From assembly GCA_045636865.1 (NCBI GenBank), contig JAZTYJ010000015.1, positions 1 to 64,000 on the forward strand: a DNA stretch of 64,000 nucleotides, written 5' to 3'. Below the pieces are notes generated by a model. It ran no database searches. It saw nothing but the letters and a program-made list of their open reading frames with translations, and was not told the origin of the DNA. Numbering within the stretch: position 1 is the stretch's first letter; every line of letters begins with the position of its first letter. This stretch comes from SIG480 sp045636865. GTDB taxonomy: Bacteria; Bacillota; Clostridia; Oscillospirales; JAAYXM01. Position numbers and translations under genes: made by a program. Shown in pieces: positions 8,814-15,888 of this stretch.

Positions 8814-8842
8814 TTGATTTACAATGGTGTTTAAGATATAAT
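8814..8842 (+). promoter_or_regulatory. SigA-type promoter for the VanY-like gene
   Basis: TTGATT at 8814-8819 and TATAAT at 8837-8842 with a 17-base spacer, about 110 bases before the start codon. A second possible -10 (TATAAT, 8896-8901) has TTGCAT 19 bases upstream of it. Both read rightward. Confidence 0.6.
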
Positions 8843-8951
8843 ATTACATATACAAATATGCTGAAAAAACTTGCATCGAACATGGGTGTACGGTGTATAA
8901 TATAAAAAATCGGACAATCTATTATCAATAAGTTCTTGTGGAGTGAAGTTT

Positions 8952-10151
8952 ATGAAAAAGGAAATACTGATAATTATGTTGTGCATTGTATGCGCTCTAT
9001 CTTCATTGTGCGTAAGTGCAACGTCTCAGGATATAGAAGCAGAAAGTGGATTTTCAATTGTTATTAATGGTCAGACAGCTGAATACACATCAGTTGTTCG
9101 TGATAATACGCACTACGTTCCGGCAAGAGCAGTGTTTGAAAAAGTCGGAGCATATGTGTTTTACAGAAGCCGCGATCGCCGTGTTCTGGTTTTGTCTCGT
9201 GATGGCGATATGATACAGCATGTTGTCGGTACGGCTTCAATTACTGTTAATGGAGAAGTAAAAAGCTTTCCGAATTCCTCCTTTACTGAAAATTATGTGA
9301 CATATTTGCCGATAGAGATGATGTCGGCGGCTTTTAGAACAAATGCAGTTTCGTTTGGTGAAGGGCAGATAAATATTCAAAAGCCAATTTCAAATACCGA
9401 TTACGGAAAAGCAGTAAATGATGCGTTGTATGCGAGAACTTACAGCAATTTTTATCCTGAGAAATTTAAAAGGTACATAAATTATCATATAAAAAAGCCG
9501 GGATTAAGTATGCCGGATGTTGTTTTTACAGTTAATCTGGGACTTGATTTTCCTTTTTACGAAAACGTATCCGTTATTGCAAATCCCTATAGTCGCCTGG
9601 TTCTTGTCAATAAGTATAATCAGCTCCCATGGAATTTTAAGCAGAATAATCTCGTTAATATGGATAGGAAATACACGATTAATGACGGAAAACAGTATTT
9701 ACTTGAAAAGGAAGCATACGAAAACTTTGTTAAGATGTCGGATGCAGCTAAAAAAGAAGGAGTTTCAATCAGAGCGGTTTCGGCATACAGAACAGAGGAT
9801 TATCAGCGAAGATTATATAATAAAAAGATAAAGACGTTAGGAAAAGATAACGTAGATAATTACTCAGCAAGAGCAGGTTTTTCTGAACATCAGACCGGGC
9901 TTGCCGTAGATATAAACACGACAAAAACTTCGTTTGAGAATACAAATGTATTCAAGTGGTTGCAAAAACACGCGCATGAATATGGGTATATCCTGAGATA
10001 TCCGAAGGGTAAGAAATGGATTACAGGATACGAATATGAGCCGTGGCATTATCGATATGTAGGAAGCGCGGCTGCAAAGATAATTTATCAGGAAGGCTCA
10101 ACATATGAGCAGTATTATGCAAAGTATGTAGATGTAAATGAATACAGATGA
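8952..10151 (+). CDS. D-alanyl-D-alanine carboxypeptidase, VanY type (M15B), with N-terminal stalk-like domain
   Basis: 399 residues. Residues 1-25 form a signal peptide or membrane anchor. About residues 35-145 resemble the copper-amine-oxidase N-terminal-like domain (YVPARAVFEKVGAYVFY, VTYLPIEMMSAAF), common in secreted clostridial proteins and not itself an oxidase. The C-terminal 150 residues are an M15B peptidase: zinc ligands H313 and D320 in SEHQTGLAVD and H366 in EPWHYRYVG. It should trim the terminal D-Ala of peptidoglycan stems outside the cell. ATG at 8952 fits the GGAG site better than the GTG at 8943. No other van genes are near, so a role in resistance is not implied. Confidence 0.88.
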   Translation: MKKEILIIMLCIVCALSSLCVSATSQDIEAESGFSIVINGQTAEYTSVVRDNTHYVPARAVFEKVGAYVFYRSRDRRVLVLSRDGDMIQHVVGTASITVNGEVKSFPNSSFTENYVTYLPIEMMSAAFRTNAVSFGEGQINIQKPISNTDYGKAVNDALYARTYSNFYPEKFKRYINYHIKKPGLSMPDVVFTVNLGLDFPFYENVSVIANPYSRLVLVNKYNQLPWNFKQNNLVNMDRKYTINDGKQYLLEKEAYENFVKMSDAAKKEGVSIRAVSAYRTEDYQRRLYNKKIKTLGKDNVDNYSARAGFSEHQTGLAVDINTTKTSFENTNVFKWLQKHAHEYGYILRYPKGKKWITGYEYEPWHYRYVGSAAAKIIYQEGSTYEQYYAKYVDVNEYR

Positions 10152-10177
10152 ACCTATATTATCGGAGGATAAATTAC

Positions 10178-10258
10178 ATGAACTTTTCGACCTGGCTCGC
10201 TGTTGCTGTCGCAATTGTTGTGCCGATGATAATGTTTGCTTTTAGTAATAAGAAATAG
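10178..10258 (+). CDS. 26-residue single-span membrane microprotein
   Basis: A short reading frame with a good GGAGG site nine bases before the ATG. The product is MNFSTWLAVAVAIVVPMIMF followed by AFSNKK: one hydrophobic segment and a short basic tail. It lies 26 bases after the carboxypeptidase gene and 17 before the next one, so it is probably cotranscribed with both. No family was recognised. Confidence 0.5.
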   Translation: MNFSTWLAVAVAIVVPMIMFAFSNKK

Positions 10259-10275
10259 TTTTGAGGGCAGAATGT

Positions 10276-10677
10276 ATGAAAAAAGCAATGAAAATAACAT
10301 TTGTAGCGGTTTTGGTTTTTATAATAATATTGCTTGCAAGTTATTTTATAGGAACCGGATTGTGTGTTCGTTCAGATGTTGGTCTTAACGATTACTCGGT
10401 GTCCGAAGATGGAAGCGAGATAACCCTCTATACAAGCATCTGGTCATCTATGGGGTATACGAGAGGATATAAAGACCTCTACGGTGGAGGAGTAAAGCCG
10501 CATTACCTTACGTTCTATTCAACCTTTGGTGGTCTCAATAGCTCATATGGCGCGAAAAATGAGCACGTTTTGCCGCTTGGTGAGGATGATTGCGAAATAT
10601 ATTTCAACCGTCCTGGCGGCGGATATGAGCTCGTTCTGATAAAAGATGAAGAAACAGGGAAGTGGATAAGACCATAA
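10276..10677 (+). CDS. Membrane-anchored protein of unknown function
   Basis: 133 residues: a single hydrophobic N-terminal segment (about residues 5-28) followed by a soluble, probably extracytoplasmic domain rich in Gly, Tyr and Ser. I do not recognise the family. The ATG at 10276 has GAGG at good distance; an in-frame TTG at 10261 overlaps that site and was rejected. It ends just before a terminator and is likely the last gene of the carboxypeptidase unit. Confidence 0.7.
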   Translation: MKKAMKITFVAVLVFIIILLASYFIGTGLCVRSDVGLNDYSVSEDGSEITLYTSIWSSMGYTRGYKDLYGGGVKPHYLTFYSTFGGLNSSYGAKNEHVLPLGEDDCEIYFNRPGGGYELVLIKDEETGKWIRP

Positions 10678-10681
10678 AGTA

Positions 10682-10716
10682 AACCTGCACTCCGATTTTT
10701 GGGTGCAGGTTTTTTA
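10682..10716 (+). terminator. Rho-independent terminator
   Basis: AACCTGCAC and GTGCAGGTT pair around an 11-base loop, followed by six T in a row. It closes the unit of the carboxypeptidase and the two small membrane-protein genes. Confidence 0.88.
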
Positions 10717-10718
10717 AA

Positions 10719-11078
10719 TTAACTTGAAAAATCTTCAAGAATAGACTGAAGCTCAAGTTCACCGAATACTTCTATTCCGTCAGAGAGTCGTTCGCGATCA
10801 AAGTGTCGCAGAGTGCTTGCGTAGATATCGGTAATTATAATCGGGCGCATCTCGTCAATTTCGTTAAAAACAACGACAACGCCGTCGCGTATGGTGAGCG
10901 TGAACTTCGGCAGAGCTTCGCTCGCGGAATCAGCAGGGGAGAAGGTTGCAATTCTCTTTTCATCATCTGCCGCTTTCTGTGTTTTGGCATCCCACATTTC
11001 GGAGATTCCGCCGCTTAAAAAACCAAGCATTATAAATAAGGCGCACGCCGCAAGAGTTACTCGTTTTTGTGAATTCAA
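10719..11078 (-). CDS. BofC C-terminal-domain-like membrane protein
   Basis: 119 residues from a TTG start. There is one membrane segment near residues 7-24, a charged linker, then a roughly 55-residue C-terminal domain: FTLTIRDGVVVVFNE, then DIYASTLRHFDRERLSDGIEV, ending in LEDFSS. This resembles the BofC C-terminal domain seen in small clostridial proteins; in Bacillus, BofC modulates the SpoIVB checkpoint of sigma-K activation. A longer in-frame version reaching 11288 is rejected because it runs through the promoter and structured leader. The start was chosen for the purine-rich GGAAGTGG before it. Function is inferred only. Confidence 0.6.
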   Translation of the reverse strand: MNSQKRVTLAACALFIMLGFLSGGISEMWDAKTQKAADDEKRIATFSPADSASEALPKFTLTIRDGVVVVFNEIDEMRPIIITDIYASTLRHFDRERLSDGIEVFGELELQSILEDFSS

Positions 11079-11119
11079 AAAACCACTTCCAATCAAAGGT
11101 ACTGTATCTATTATTGCCC

Positions 11120-11253
11120 GAAAAAGAAAAAATGATACAAAGAAGGAGCGCCCAATGCCCGCCGGTGAGGAGGACATCAGGCGCCAGTGAAGTGGGTTGT
11201 GGGGATAAAGATATGAATGGACGAAACCTCGATAAGAGCCTTCGTCTCTCATC
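11120..11253 (-). ncRNA. Candidate structured RNA or 5' leader (possibly 6S-like)
   Basis: Leftward transcript predicted from a strong promoter. Hairpin A: CGATGAGAG (11254-11246) with CTCTTATCG (11238-11230), nine pairs. Hairpin B: 11184-11172 with 11160-11148, thirteen pairs including three G-U, with an 11-base loop. Between them lies an unpaired C/A-rich stretch containing TATCCCCACAACCCACT. A T-rich run ends near 11120. Alternatively the 5' ACGAAGG can pair with TCTTTGT near the 3' end, giving a closed rod with an open centre as in 6S RNA. The length (about 134) is short for 6S, so it may instead be a regulatory leader of the BofC-like gene. Confidence 0.4.
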
Positions 11254-11259
11254 GAATAT

Positions 11260-11288
11260 ATAGTAACATAATTTCCAAAAAATGTCAA
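11260..11288 (-). promoter_or_regulatory. Strong SigA-type promoter driving the structured RNA
   Basis: On the minus strand, TTGACA (complement of 11283-11288) and TACTAT (complement of 11260-11265) are 17 bases apart. The predicted start of transcription is near 11253, at the foot of hairpin A. Confidence 0.72.
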
Positions 11289-11373
11289 TAACTTTTTTGG
11301 AAAAAATTTCCAGTAACCATATTTTGCTGTTCACATAGAATGAAGTGACAAAACTTTTAGGAGGTAACGCACC

Positions 11374-11478
11374 ATGTTATGTAATGACAACTTCTCTAAC
11401 GACAACTGCTGCAGCTGGATTATCATCATCGCAGCTATCGTGGTAGTATGGCTTCTCTGCGGCAACAACTGCAACTAA
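11374..11478 (+). CDS. 34-residue Cys/Asn-rich hydrophobic protein
   Basis: Starts after AGGAGGT with ideal spacing. The product begins MLCNDNFSNDNCCSW, has one hydrophobic segment (IIIIAAIVVVWLL), and ends CGNNCN: five cysteines in 34 residues. It resembles in style the tiny Cys/Asn-rich hydrophobic proteins of clostridia and the YjcZ-type sporulation proteins of Bacillus, but the match is by composition only. It is followed by its own terminator. Confidence 0.65.
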   Translation: MLCNDNFSNDNCCSWIIIIAAIVVVWLLCGNNCN

Positions 11479-11492
11479 TTGTTAATGTCGGC

Positions 11493-11521
11493 GGCAGGGG
11501 CGTTTGCCCCTGCCGTTTTCT
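11493..11521 (+). terminator. Rho-independent terminator
   Basis: GGCAGGGGC and GCCCCTGCC pair around the loop GTTT, followed by GTTTTCT. It lies 15 bases after the 34-residue gene and touches the 3' end of the convergent bofA gene. Confidence 0.88.
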
Positions 11522-11750
11522 ATTTGATTATAAAGTTTATCGCAGAATAGGAGAGTGCACCTGGGATACCTAAAGCGAGAGACATTAAAATTCCGGGAGA
11601 GCTCAATACGATTGAGGAGTTTACGGCGTTTGCAAAGACGAGTGTTGCACATCCCAAAATTGCGCGGAGAATCCCACGTCTTACCGGTTTAAAAAACAAA
11701 ACTGCAAAGAAGAGGGATATTATCAGAAAAATATATAAATATTCATTCAT
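11520..11750 (-). CDS. bofA: BofA family protein (pro-sigma-K processing inhibitor)
   Basis: 76 residues with two or three hydrophobic segments. The C-terminal block SPGILMSLALGIPGALS matches the family's hallmark ending, where a short hydrophobic run precedes LGIPG. In Bacillus, BofA holds the SpoIVFB protease inactive in the outer forespore membrane until the forespore signal arrives. The next gene upstream on this strand is yaaL-like, the same pairing as B. subtilis yaaL-bofA. Confidence 0.85.
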   Translation of the reverse strand: MNEYLYIFLIISLFFAVLFFKPVRRGILRAILGCATLVFANAVNSSIVLSSPGILMSLALGIPGALSYSAINFIIK

Positions 11751-11766
11751 AAAAAAACGCCTCGTT

Positions 11767-12063
11767 TTAAAGTTCTATTCTACTTTCGTCAAGCGTTACT
11801 CGTGCTTTGCGGAGGAGAAAGCTGTAGCGCGCCTCAGCAGATTTTATTTCGTATATGCAGGCGTCAATCATTTCAGGGCTTTCTGCACTTTCGAAGCAGT
11901 TTCTCGCATAGCGGATATCTTCAATCGCCTTTTCGATATCCTCAAGCAGGTCACTTCGTTCGGTTATTTTTGCATCGTCGCTTTTTTCTTTGAAAAAACT
12001 TTTAAAGAAAGCAACCACCTTTTTAAAAAACACGAAATTCTCATCAAAACTTGATTTATCCAT
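11767..12063 (-). CDS. DUF2508 (YaaL-like) protein
   Basis: 98 residues, mostly charged helix: LLEDIEKAIEDIRYARNCFESAESPEMIDACIYE and onward, ending in SFLLRKAR. This is the DUF2508/YaaL pattern, a small protein next to bofA in many Firmicutes. The biochemical role is unknown. The ATG at 12063 follows GGGAGG at good spacing; the upstream in-frame ATG at 12078 would overlap that site. It is 16 bases upstream of bofA and forms an operon with it. Confidence 0.8.
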   Translation of the reverse strand: MDKSSFDENFVFFKKVVAFFKSFFKEKSDDAKITERSDLLEDIEKAIEDIRYARNCFESAESPEMIDACIYEIKSAEARYSFLLRKARVTLDESRIEL

Positions 12064-12191
12064 ATATAAACCTCCCAAGCATATATTTAAAGGAACAGCT
12101 TGTATAATATATATTTTCTATTTTAAACAAATATTCCCGAAAAAATACAAAAGAGATAAAAATGGCTTTTTTGTAAATTTAAAAAGTGCAC

Positions 12192-12220
12192 TTGTTAAAG
12201 TATATAAAAAATGGTATAAT
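12192..12220 (+). promoter_or_regulatory. SigA-type promoter for the exporter-recD2-comFC run
   Basis: TTGTTA at 12192-12197 and TATAAT at 12215-12220, spacer 17. The start site is predicted near 12227, about 30 bases before the chosen ATG. Confidence 0.7.
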
Positions 12221-12257
12221 ATAATTGTAAGAGTGTAAAATGTGGGAGTGTATACAT

Positions 12258-12734
12258 ATGACAGTTTCACCTGAAATAATAACATTTGCAATATCAATGG
12301 TTCCTGTTGTTGAGCTTCGAGGCTCAATTCCGTATGGGGCAGCTATGGGGCTTTCGTTCTTTCCGTGCCTCATTCTTTCGATAATTGGAAACTTGCTTCC
12401 GACACCGTTTATAGTTTTATTTGTCAGAAAGATTTTCAATTGGTTAAAAACGATGAAGTTTTTTAAACCGTTTGCCGAGTGGAGCGAAAAGCATGTCTTG
12501 GGAAAACGCGATGTAATCGCAAGATATGAAACAATCGGTCTTGCGATTTTAGTTGCGATACCGCTTCCCGGCACGGGTGCGTGGACGGGTGCGATGCTCG
12601 CAGGGCTTCTGGGAATGCGCCTTAAGAACGCGCTTCCTGCGATAATCCTCGGTGTAATAGTTGCCGCAATTATTGTGTCATGTGTTACATACGGTTTTGT
12701 AGGTGCAATAGATTTTTTTGCGCTTCACGCATAA
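12258..12734 (+). CDS. Small multi-drug export family membrane protein
   Basis: 158 residues with four or five membrane segments. The start VSPEIITFAISMVPVVELRG and the later segment AIPLPGTGAWTGAMLAGLLGM are characteristic of the Sm_multidrug_ex family (PF06695). Transport activity for this family is weakly documented, so the substrate should be regarded as unknown. The ATG at 12258 has GGGAG ten bases before it. An upstream ATG at 12240 overlaps that site and was rejected. Confidence 0.85.
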   Translation: MTVSPEIITFAISMVPVVELRGSIPYGAAMGLSFFPCLILSIIGNLLPTPFIVLFVRKIFNWLKTMKFFKPFAEWSEKHVLGKRDVIARYETIGLAILVAIPLPGTGAWTGAMLAGLLGMRLKNALPAIILGVIVAAIIVSCVTYGFVGAIDFFALHA

Positions 12735-12773
12735 GGGTGGTTTTGCATAGAATATGGCGGAGGTGTAGTATAT

Positions 12774-12962
12774 ATGCTGCTTGCCATAATATCGGATACG
12801 CTCATTGCCCTCGTTTCCGCATTTTTGATAATATATGCGCTTGTTTTTTCGGTATATTGCATTTTTTTATCGGATAACGGGGAGATATTTTCTTTTAAAA
12901 AGACGCTTGAAAAGTTAGATGGTTTAAACCGAAAGGAAGAAAAATGTCAGAAGAATCCATGA
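12774..12962 (+). CDS. 62-residue membrane protein, function unknown
   Basis: A good GGAGGT site lies nine bases before the ATG. The product has one long hydrophobic segment (residues 3-33) and a basic, charged tail (FKKTLEKLDGLNRKEEK). Its last 19 bases overlap the recD2 start, which suggests translational coupling. The family was not recognised. The overlap and ribosome binding site argue that it is real. Confidence 0.6.
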   Translation: MLLAIISDTLIALVSAFLIIYALVFSVYCIFLSDNGEIFSFKKTLEKLDGLNRKEEKCQKNP

Positions 12963-15151
12963 TTTGCGGAGTCGTAGAATCTGTCATATTCAAAAATGAC
13001 GAAAACGGATACGCAGTCTTAAAGCTTATCGACGAAGACGGCAGCGAAATAATAGCAGTAGGCTGCGTTCCTTTTCCGGGCATCGGAGAATACATAGAGG
13101 CTGAAGGTACGTGGACAAACCACCAGACCTACGGCAACCAGTTTTGTATAACTGCATTTCACAGAACTCTGCCGAGCTCTGCACCGCTTATTTTAGAATA
13201 CCTTTCATCGCAGACAATCCGCGGAGTTGGAAGAAAAACAGCGGAGAAGATAGTTGATGTATTTGGCGATGACACTCTTTATATTATAGACAAATACCCA
13301 AAACGACTTTGTGAGGTAGCGGGAATAACAGCGAAAAAAGCAGAGGAGATAGGCAAGCAGTTTCAGCTTCGCAATTCTCTTATGATACTTATGGAGTTTT
13401 TGAGCGAAAACGGTCTTGAGCCTGAAATTGCGGTTTCACTGTTTCGCTGCTACGGCAAAAACGCAATTTCTGCGGTCAGAGAAAACCCGTACATTCTGTC
13501 AGATGCCGAGATAGGTGTTCCGTTTTATAAGGCAGACAAGCTCGCCATTGATATGGGATTTGACGGCTCGTCGCGCGAGCGCGTAACCGCCGCAGTATTG
13601 TATGAGCTTCGCTTTAACTCCGAGTCAGGGCACACGTTTATTCCCCAAAATAAACTTTCCGCAATAACCTCAAACCTTATTAATATAGACGAAGAAGACG
13701 TGTATAAGGCGATAGAACGGTTGATTTTGGAGGGCGAAATAACCAAAGAGGAAATCTGTGGTGTTTCGGCGTGTTACCTTACAACGCTCTACGAAGATGA
13801 GGCGTATGTTGCACGAAGACTCGCTACAATGTCGATGCGAAACGAGAGATCAAACGCATCGGTCGATGAACTCATAAAAAAGGCTGAGGCAGAGCGTGAT
13901 ATCGTGTTTAACGATATGCAAAAAAACGCAATAGATATGGCGATAAACAGCTCGATAATGCTTCTGACGGGAGGTCCCGGAACGGGAAAAACAACCGTAA
14001 TACAAGGGATGCTTTCGTCGTTTGAAAGACTGAAGCTTCGCGTTATGCTTGCGGCTCCGACAGGGCGCGCCGCAAAGCGGATGAGCGAATTCTGTAAGGT
14101 TGAGGCAAAAACAATTCACCGTATGCTCGAAATCGGCTATGACGATTCAGGAGAGAGAATGTTTTTTGCACGTGATGAGGAAAATAAGCTTGAGGCTGAT
14201 GTTCTGATAATTGACGAGATGTCGATGGTTGATATATCACTCTTTGCGGCAACGCTTCGCGCCCTGCCGCAAAAGTGTAAGCTTATCCTCGTCGGTGATG
14301 CAGATCAGCTTCCGTCGGTAGGGGCGGGAAATGTGTTCAACGATGTTCTCAATTCCGGGTGCTTTCCGACTGTGCGGCTTACCCACATATTCAGGCAGGC
14401 GGCACAGAGCGATATAATAGTAGGTGCACACGACGTAAACGGCGGCAAGCTTCCGGACCTTACAAAAAAGGACAACGACTTGTTTTTCCTTCGCAGAACA
14501 AATGATGAGGATATAGTTAAAACCGTTCTTGAGCTTTGCAAAACAAGGCTTCCGAAGAATATGAATATTCCGTCGTCACAGATTCAGGTGCTTTCTGTAA
14601 GCCGCAAGGGTGAAATCGGCACAAATTCGCTGAATTTTAACCTGCAGAGGGAGCTGAATCCTGCCGAAGTCGGAAAAGACGAAAAACGAATCGGGGAGAG
14701 GCTCTTCCGAATCGGTGACAGAGTTATGCAGATTAAAAATAACTATACCGCGACATGGTATTCGATTTACGGTGACGAGACGGGATATGGTGTTTTTAAC
14801 GGTGATATAGGTGAAGTTATCAGTATAGATGAAGTTGACGAAACAATCACCGTAAATTTCGATTCTCGCCTTGTTCACTATCCGTTTTCAGGGGCACATG
14901 AACTTGAGCACGCGTATGCAATGACTGTCCATAAATCACAGGGCAGCGAGTTTCGAGCAGTTGTGCTTATAGCAGGGAGAAGTGCTCCGCAGCTCTTGCA
15001 TCGAAGCGTCCTCTATACAGCTATGACGCGTGCGCGCGAGCTTCTCATCATAGTCGGTGATGGTGAAGTAATAAAATATATGGTAGAGAACAATAAGCAG
15101 AGAAAGCGATATAGTGCCCTGAGAGCGCGAATTACAGAACTTTGCAATTAA
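12944..15151 (+). CDS. recD2: ATP-dependent RecD2-like DNA helicase
   Basis: 735 residues, the length of stand-alone RecD2 (superfamily 1B, 5'-3'). The N-terminal OB-like region and helix-hairpin-helix repeats (about residues 90-200) include TIRGVGRKTAEKIVDVFGD. Walker A GGPGTGKTT is near residue 346, and Walker B IIDEMSMVD follows near 423. The C-terminal part has HAYAMTVHKSQGSEF and VLYTAMTRARELL, motifs V and VI. RecD2 acts in DNA repair and fork maintenance outside any RecBC complex. It is followed by comFC. Confidence 0.96.
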   Translation: MSEESMICGVVESVIFKNDENGYAVLKLIDEDGSEIIAVGCVPFPGIGEYIEAEGTWTNHQTYGNQFCITAFHRTLPSSAPLILEYLSSQTIRGVGRKTAEKIVDVFGDDTLYIIDKYPKRLCEVAGITAKKAEEIGKQFQLRNSLMILMEFLSENGLEPEIAVSLFRCYGKNAISAVRENPYILSDAEIGVPFYKADKLAIDMGFDGSSRERVTAAVLYELRFNSESGHTFIPQNKLSAITSNLINIDEEDVYKAIERLILEGEITKEEICGVSACYLTTLYEDEAYVARRLATMSMRNERSNASVDELIKKAEAERDIVFNDMQKNAIDMAINSSIMLLTGGPGTGKTTVIQGMLSSFERLKLRVMLAAPTGRAAKRMSEFCKVEAKTIHRMLEIGYDDSGERMFFARDEENKLEADVLIIDEMSMVDISLFAATLRALPQKCKLILVGDADQLPSVGAGNVFNDVLNSGCFPTVRLTHIFRQAAQSDIIVGAHDVNGGKLPDLTKKDNDLFFLRRTNDEDIVKTVLELCKTRLPKNMNIPSSQIQVLSVSRKGEIGTNSLNFNLQRELNPAEVGKDEKRIGERLFRIGDRVMQIKNNYTATWYSIYGDETGYGVFNGDIGEVISIDEVDETITVNFDSRLVHYPFSGAHELEHAYAMTVHKSQGSEFRAVVLIAGRSAPQLLHRSVLYTAMTRARELLIIVGDGEVIKYMVENNKQRKRYSALRARITELCN

Positions 15152-15169
15152 GAGAGTGAGGTGGCGAGT

Positions 15170-15829
15170 GTGCATTTGTGGGAAGTGTTGAGAACACATC
15201 TTTTTCCGCCAAAATGCGTATTTTGCAGGCGTGTTATGGAAAAAGACGGTGTCTGTGACAGGTGCAAAGCAAATTTGCCTTACAGACATAATCAGGAAGA
15301 TAAAGAGCCGATTATGTTTGTTGACGAGGCATATTCCTGCTTTCACTATGAAGCGGATGTGCGAAATGCATTGATAAGATATAAATTCGGCGGACTTTCA
15401 AAGTATTCGGTTGATTTTGCGATGTATCTTGAAACTTGCATAAAAGAGAACCTTGACGGGAAATTTGATATATTATCATGGATTCCGCTCAGTAAAAAGA
15501 GACTTAAAAGCAGAGGTTATGACCAGGCAAAGCTTCTTGCGGAGGAAGTCGGACACCTTATAGAAAAACGTCCCGTGAGAACGCTCATAAAGAGCAGAAA
15601 TGCGGCACCGCAATCGCGGCAGTCGGATGCGTCAAAGCGCGTTGCAAACGTTCTCGGTGCATATGATATGGCAGACGTTGACGTTTCGGGAAAGAGTATT
15701 CTTCTTATAGATGATATTCTCACAACCGGCAGCACCGCGAGCGAGTGTGCGCGAGTGCTCAAGACGGCGGGGGCTGAAAAAGTTTATCTTCTGACGGTTG
15801 CAAAGACAAGACAGAGAAAAAAGAATTGA
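15170..15829 (+). CDS. comFC: ComF family phosphoribosyltransferase-like protein
   Basis: 219 residues. Near the N-terminus is a four-cysteine zinc site (C16, C19, C29, C32). The C-terminal half is a phosphoribosyltransferase fold with the PRPP loop ILLIDDILTTGSTA and the upstream RGYDQAKLLA block. ComFC assists DNA uptake in competent bacteria, though clostridia often carry it without evident competence. The GTG at 15170 is preferred over one at 15161, since the GAGGTGG sequence is then correctly spaced. Confidence 0.9.
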   Translation: MHLWEVLRTHLFPPKCVFCRRVMEKDGVCDRCKANLPYRHNQEDKEPIMFVDEAYSCFHYEADVRNALIRYKFGGLSKYSVDFAMYLETCIKENLDGKFDILSWIPLSKKRLKSRGYDQAKLLAEEVGHLIEKRPVRTLIKSRNAAPQSRQSDASKRVANVLGAYDMADVDVSGKSILLIDDILTTGSTASECARVLKTAGAEKVYLLTVAKTRQRKKN

Positions 15830-15853
15830 AAAATTTTAAAAATAGGTTATAAT
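15826..15853 (+). promoter_or_regulatory. SigA-type promoter of mreB
   Basis: TTGAAA at 15826-15831 overlaps the comFC stop codon. TATAAT is at 15848-15853, spacer 16. mreB therefore has its own promoter despite lying close behind comFC. Confidence 0.75.
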
Positions 15854-15888
15854 ATACTTATGAATATAATTTGAGGGTGGTAACAGAA

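Noticed and set aside
8952..10151. Vancomycin-resistance cluster based on the VanY-type gene
   Set aside because: VanY-like carboxypeptidases are common housekeeping enzymes; no vanH, vanA/B-type ligase, vanX or vanRS pair lies beside it.
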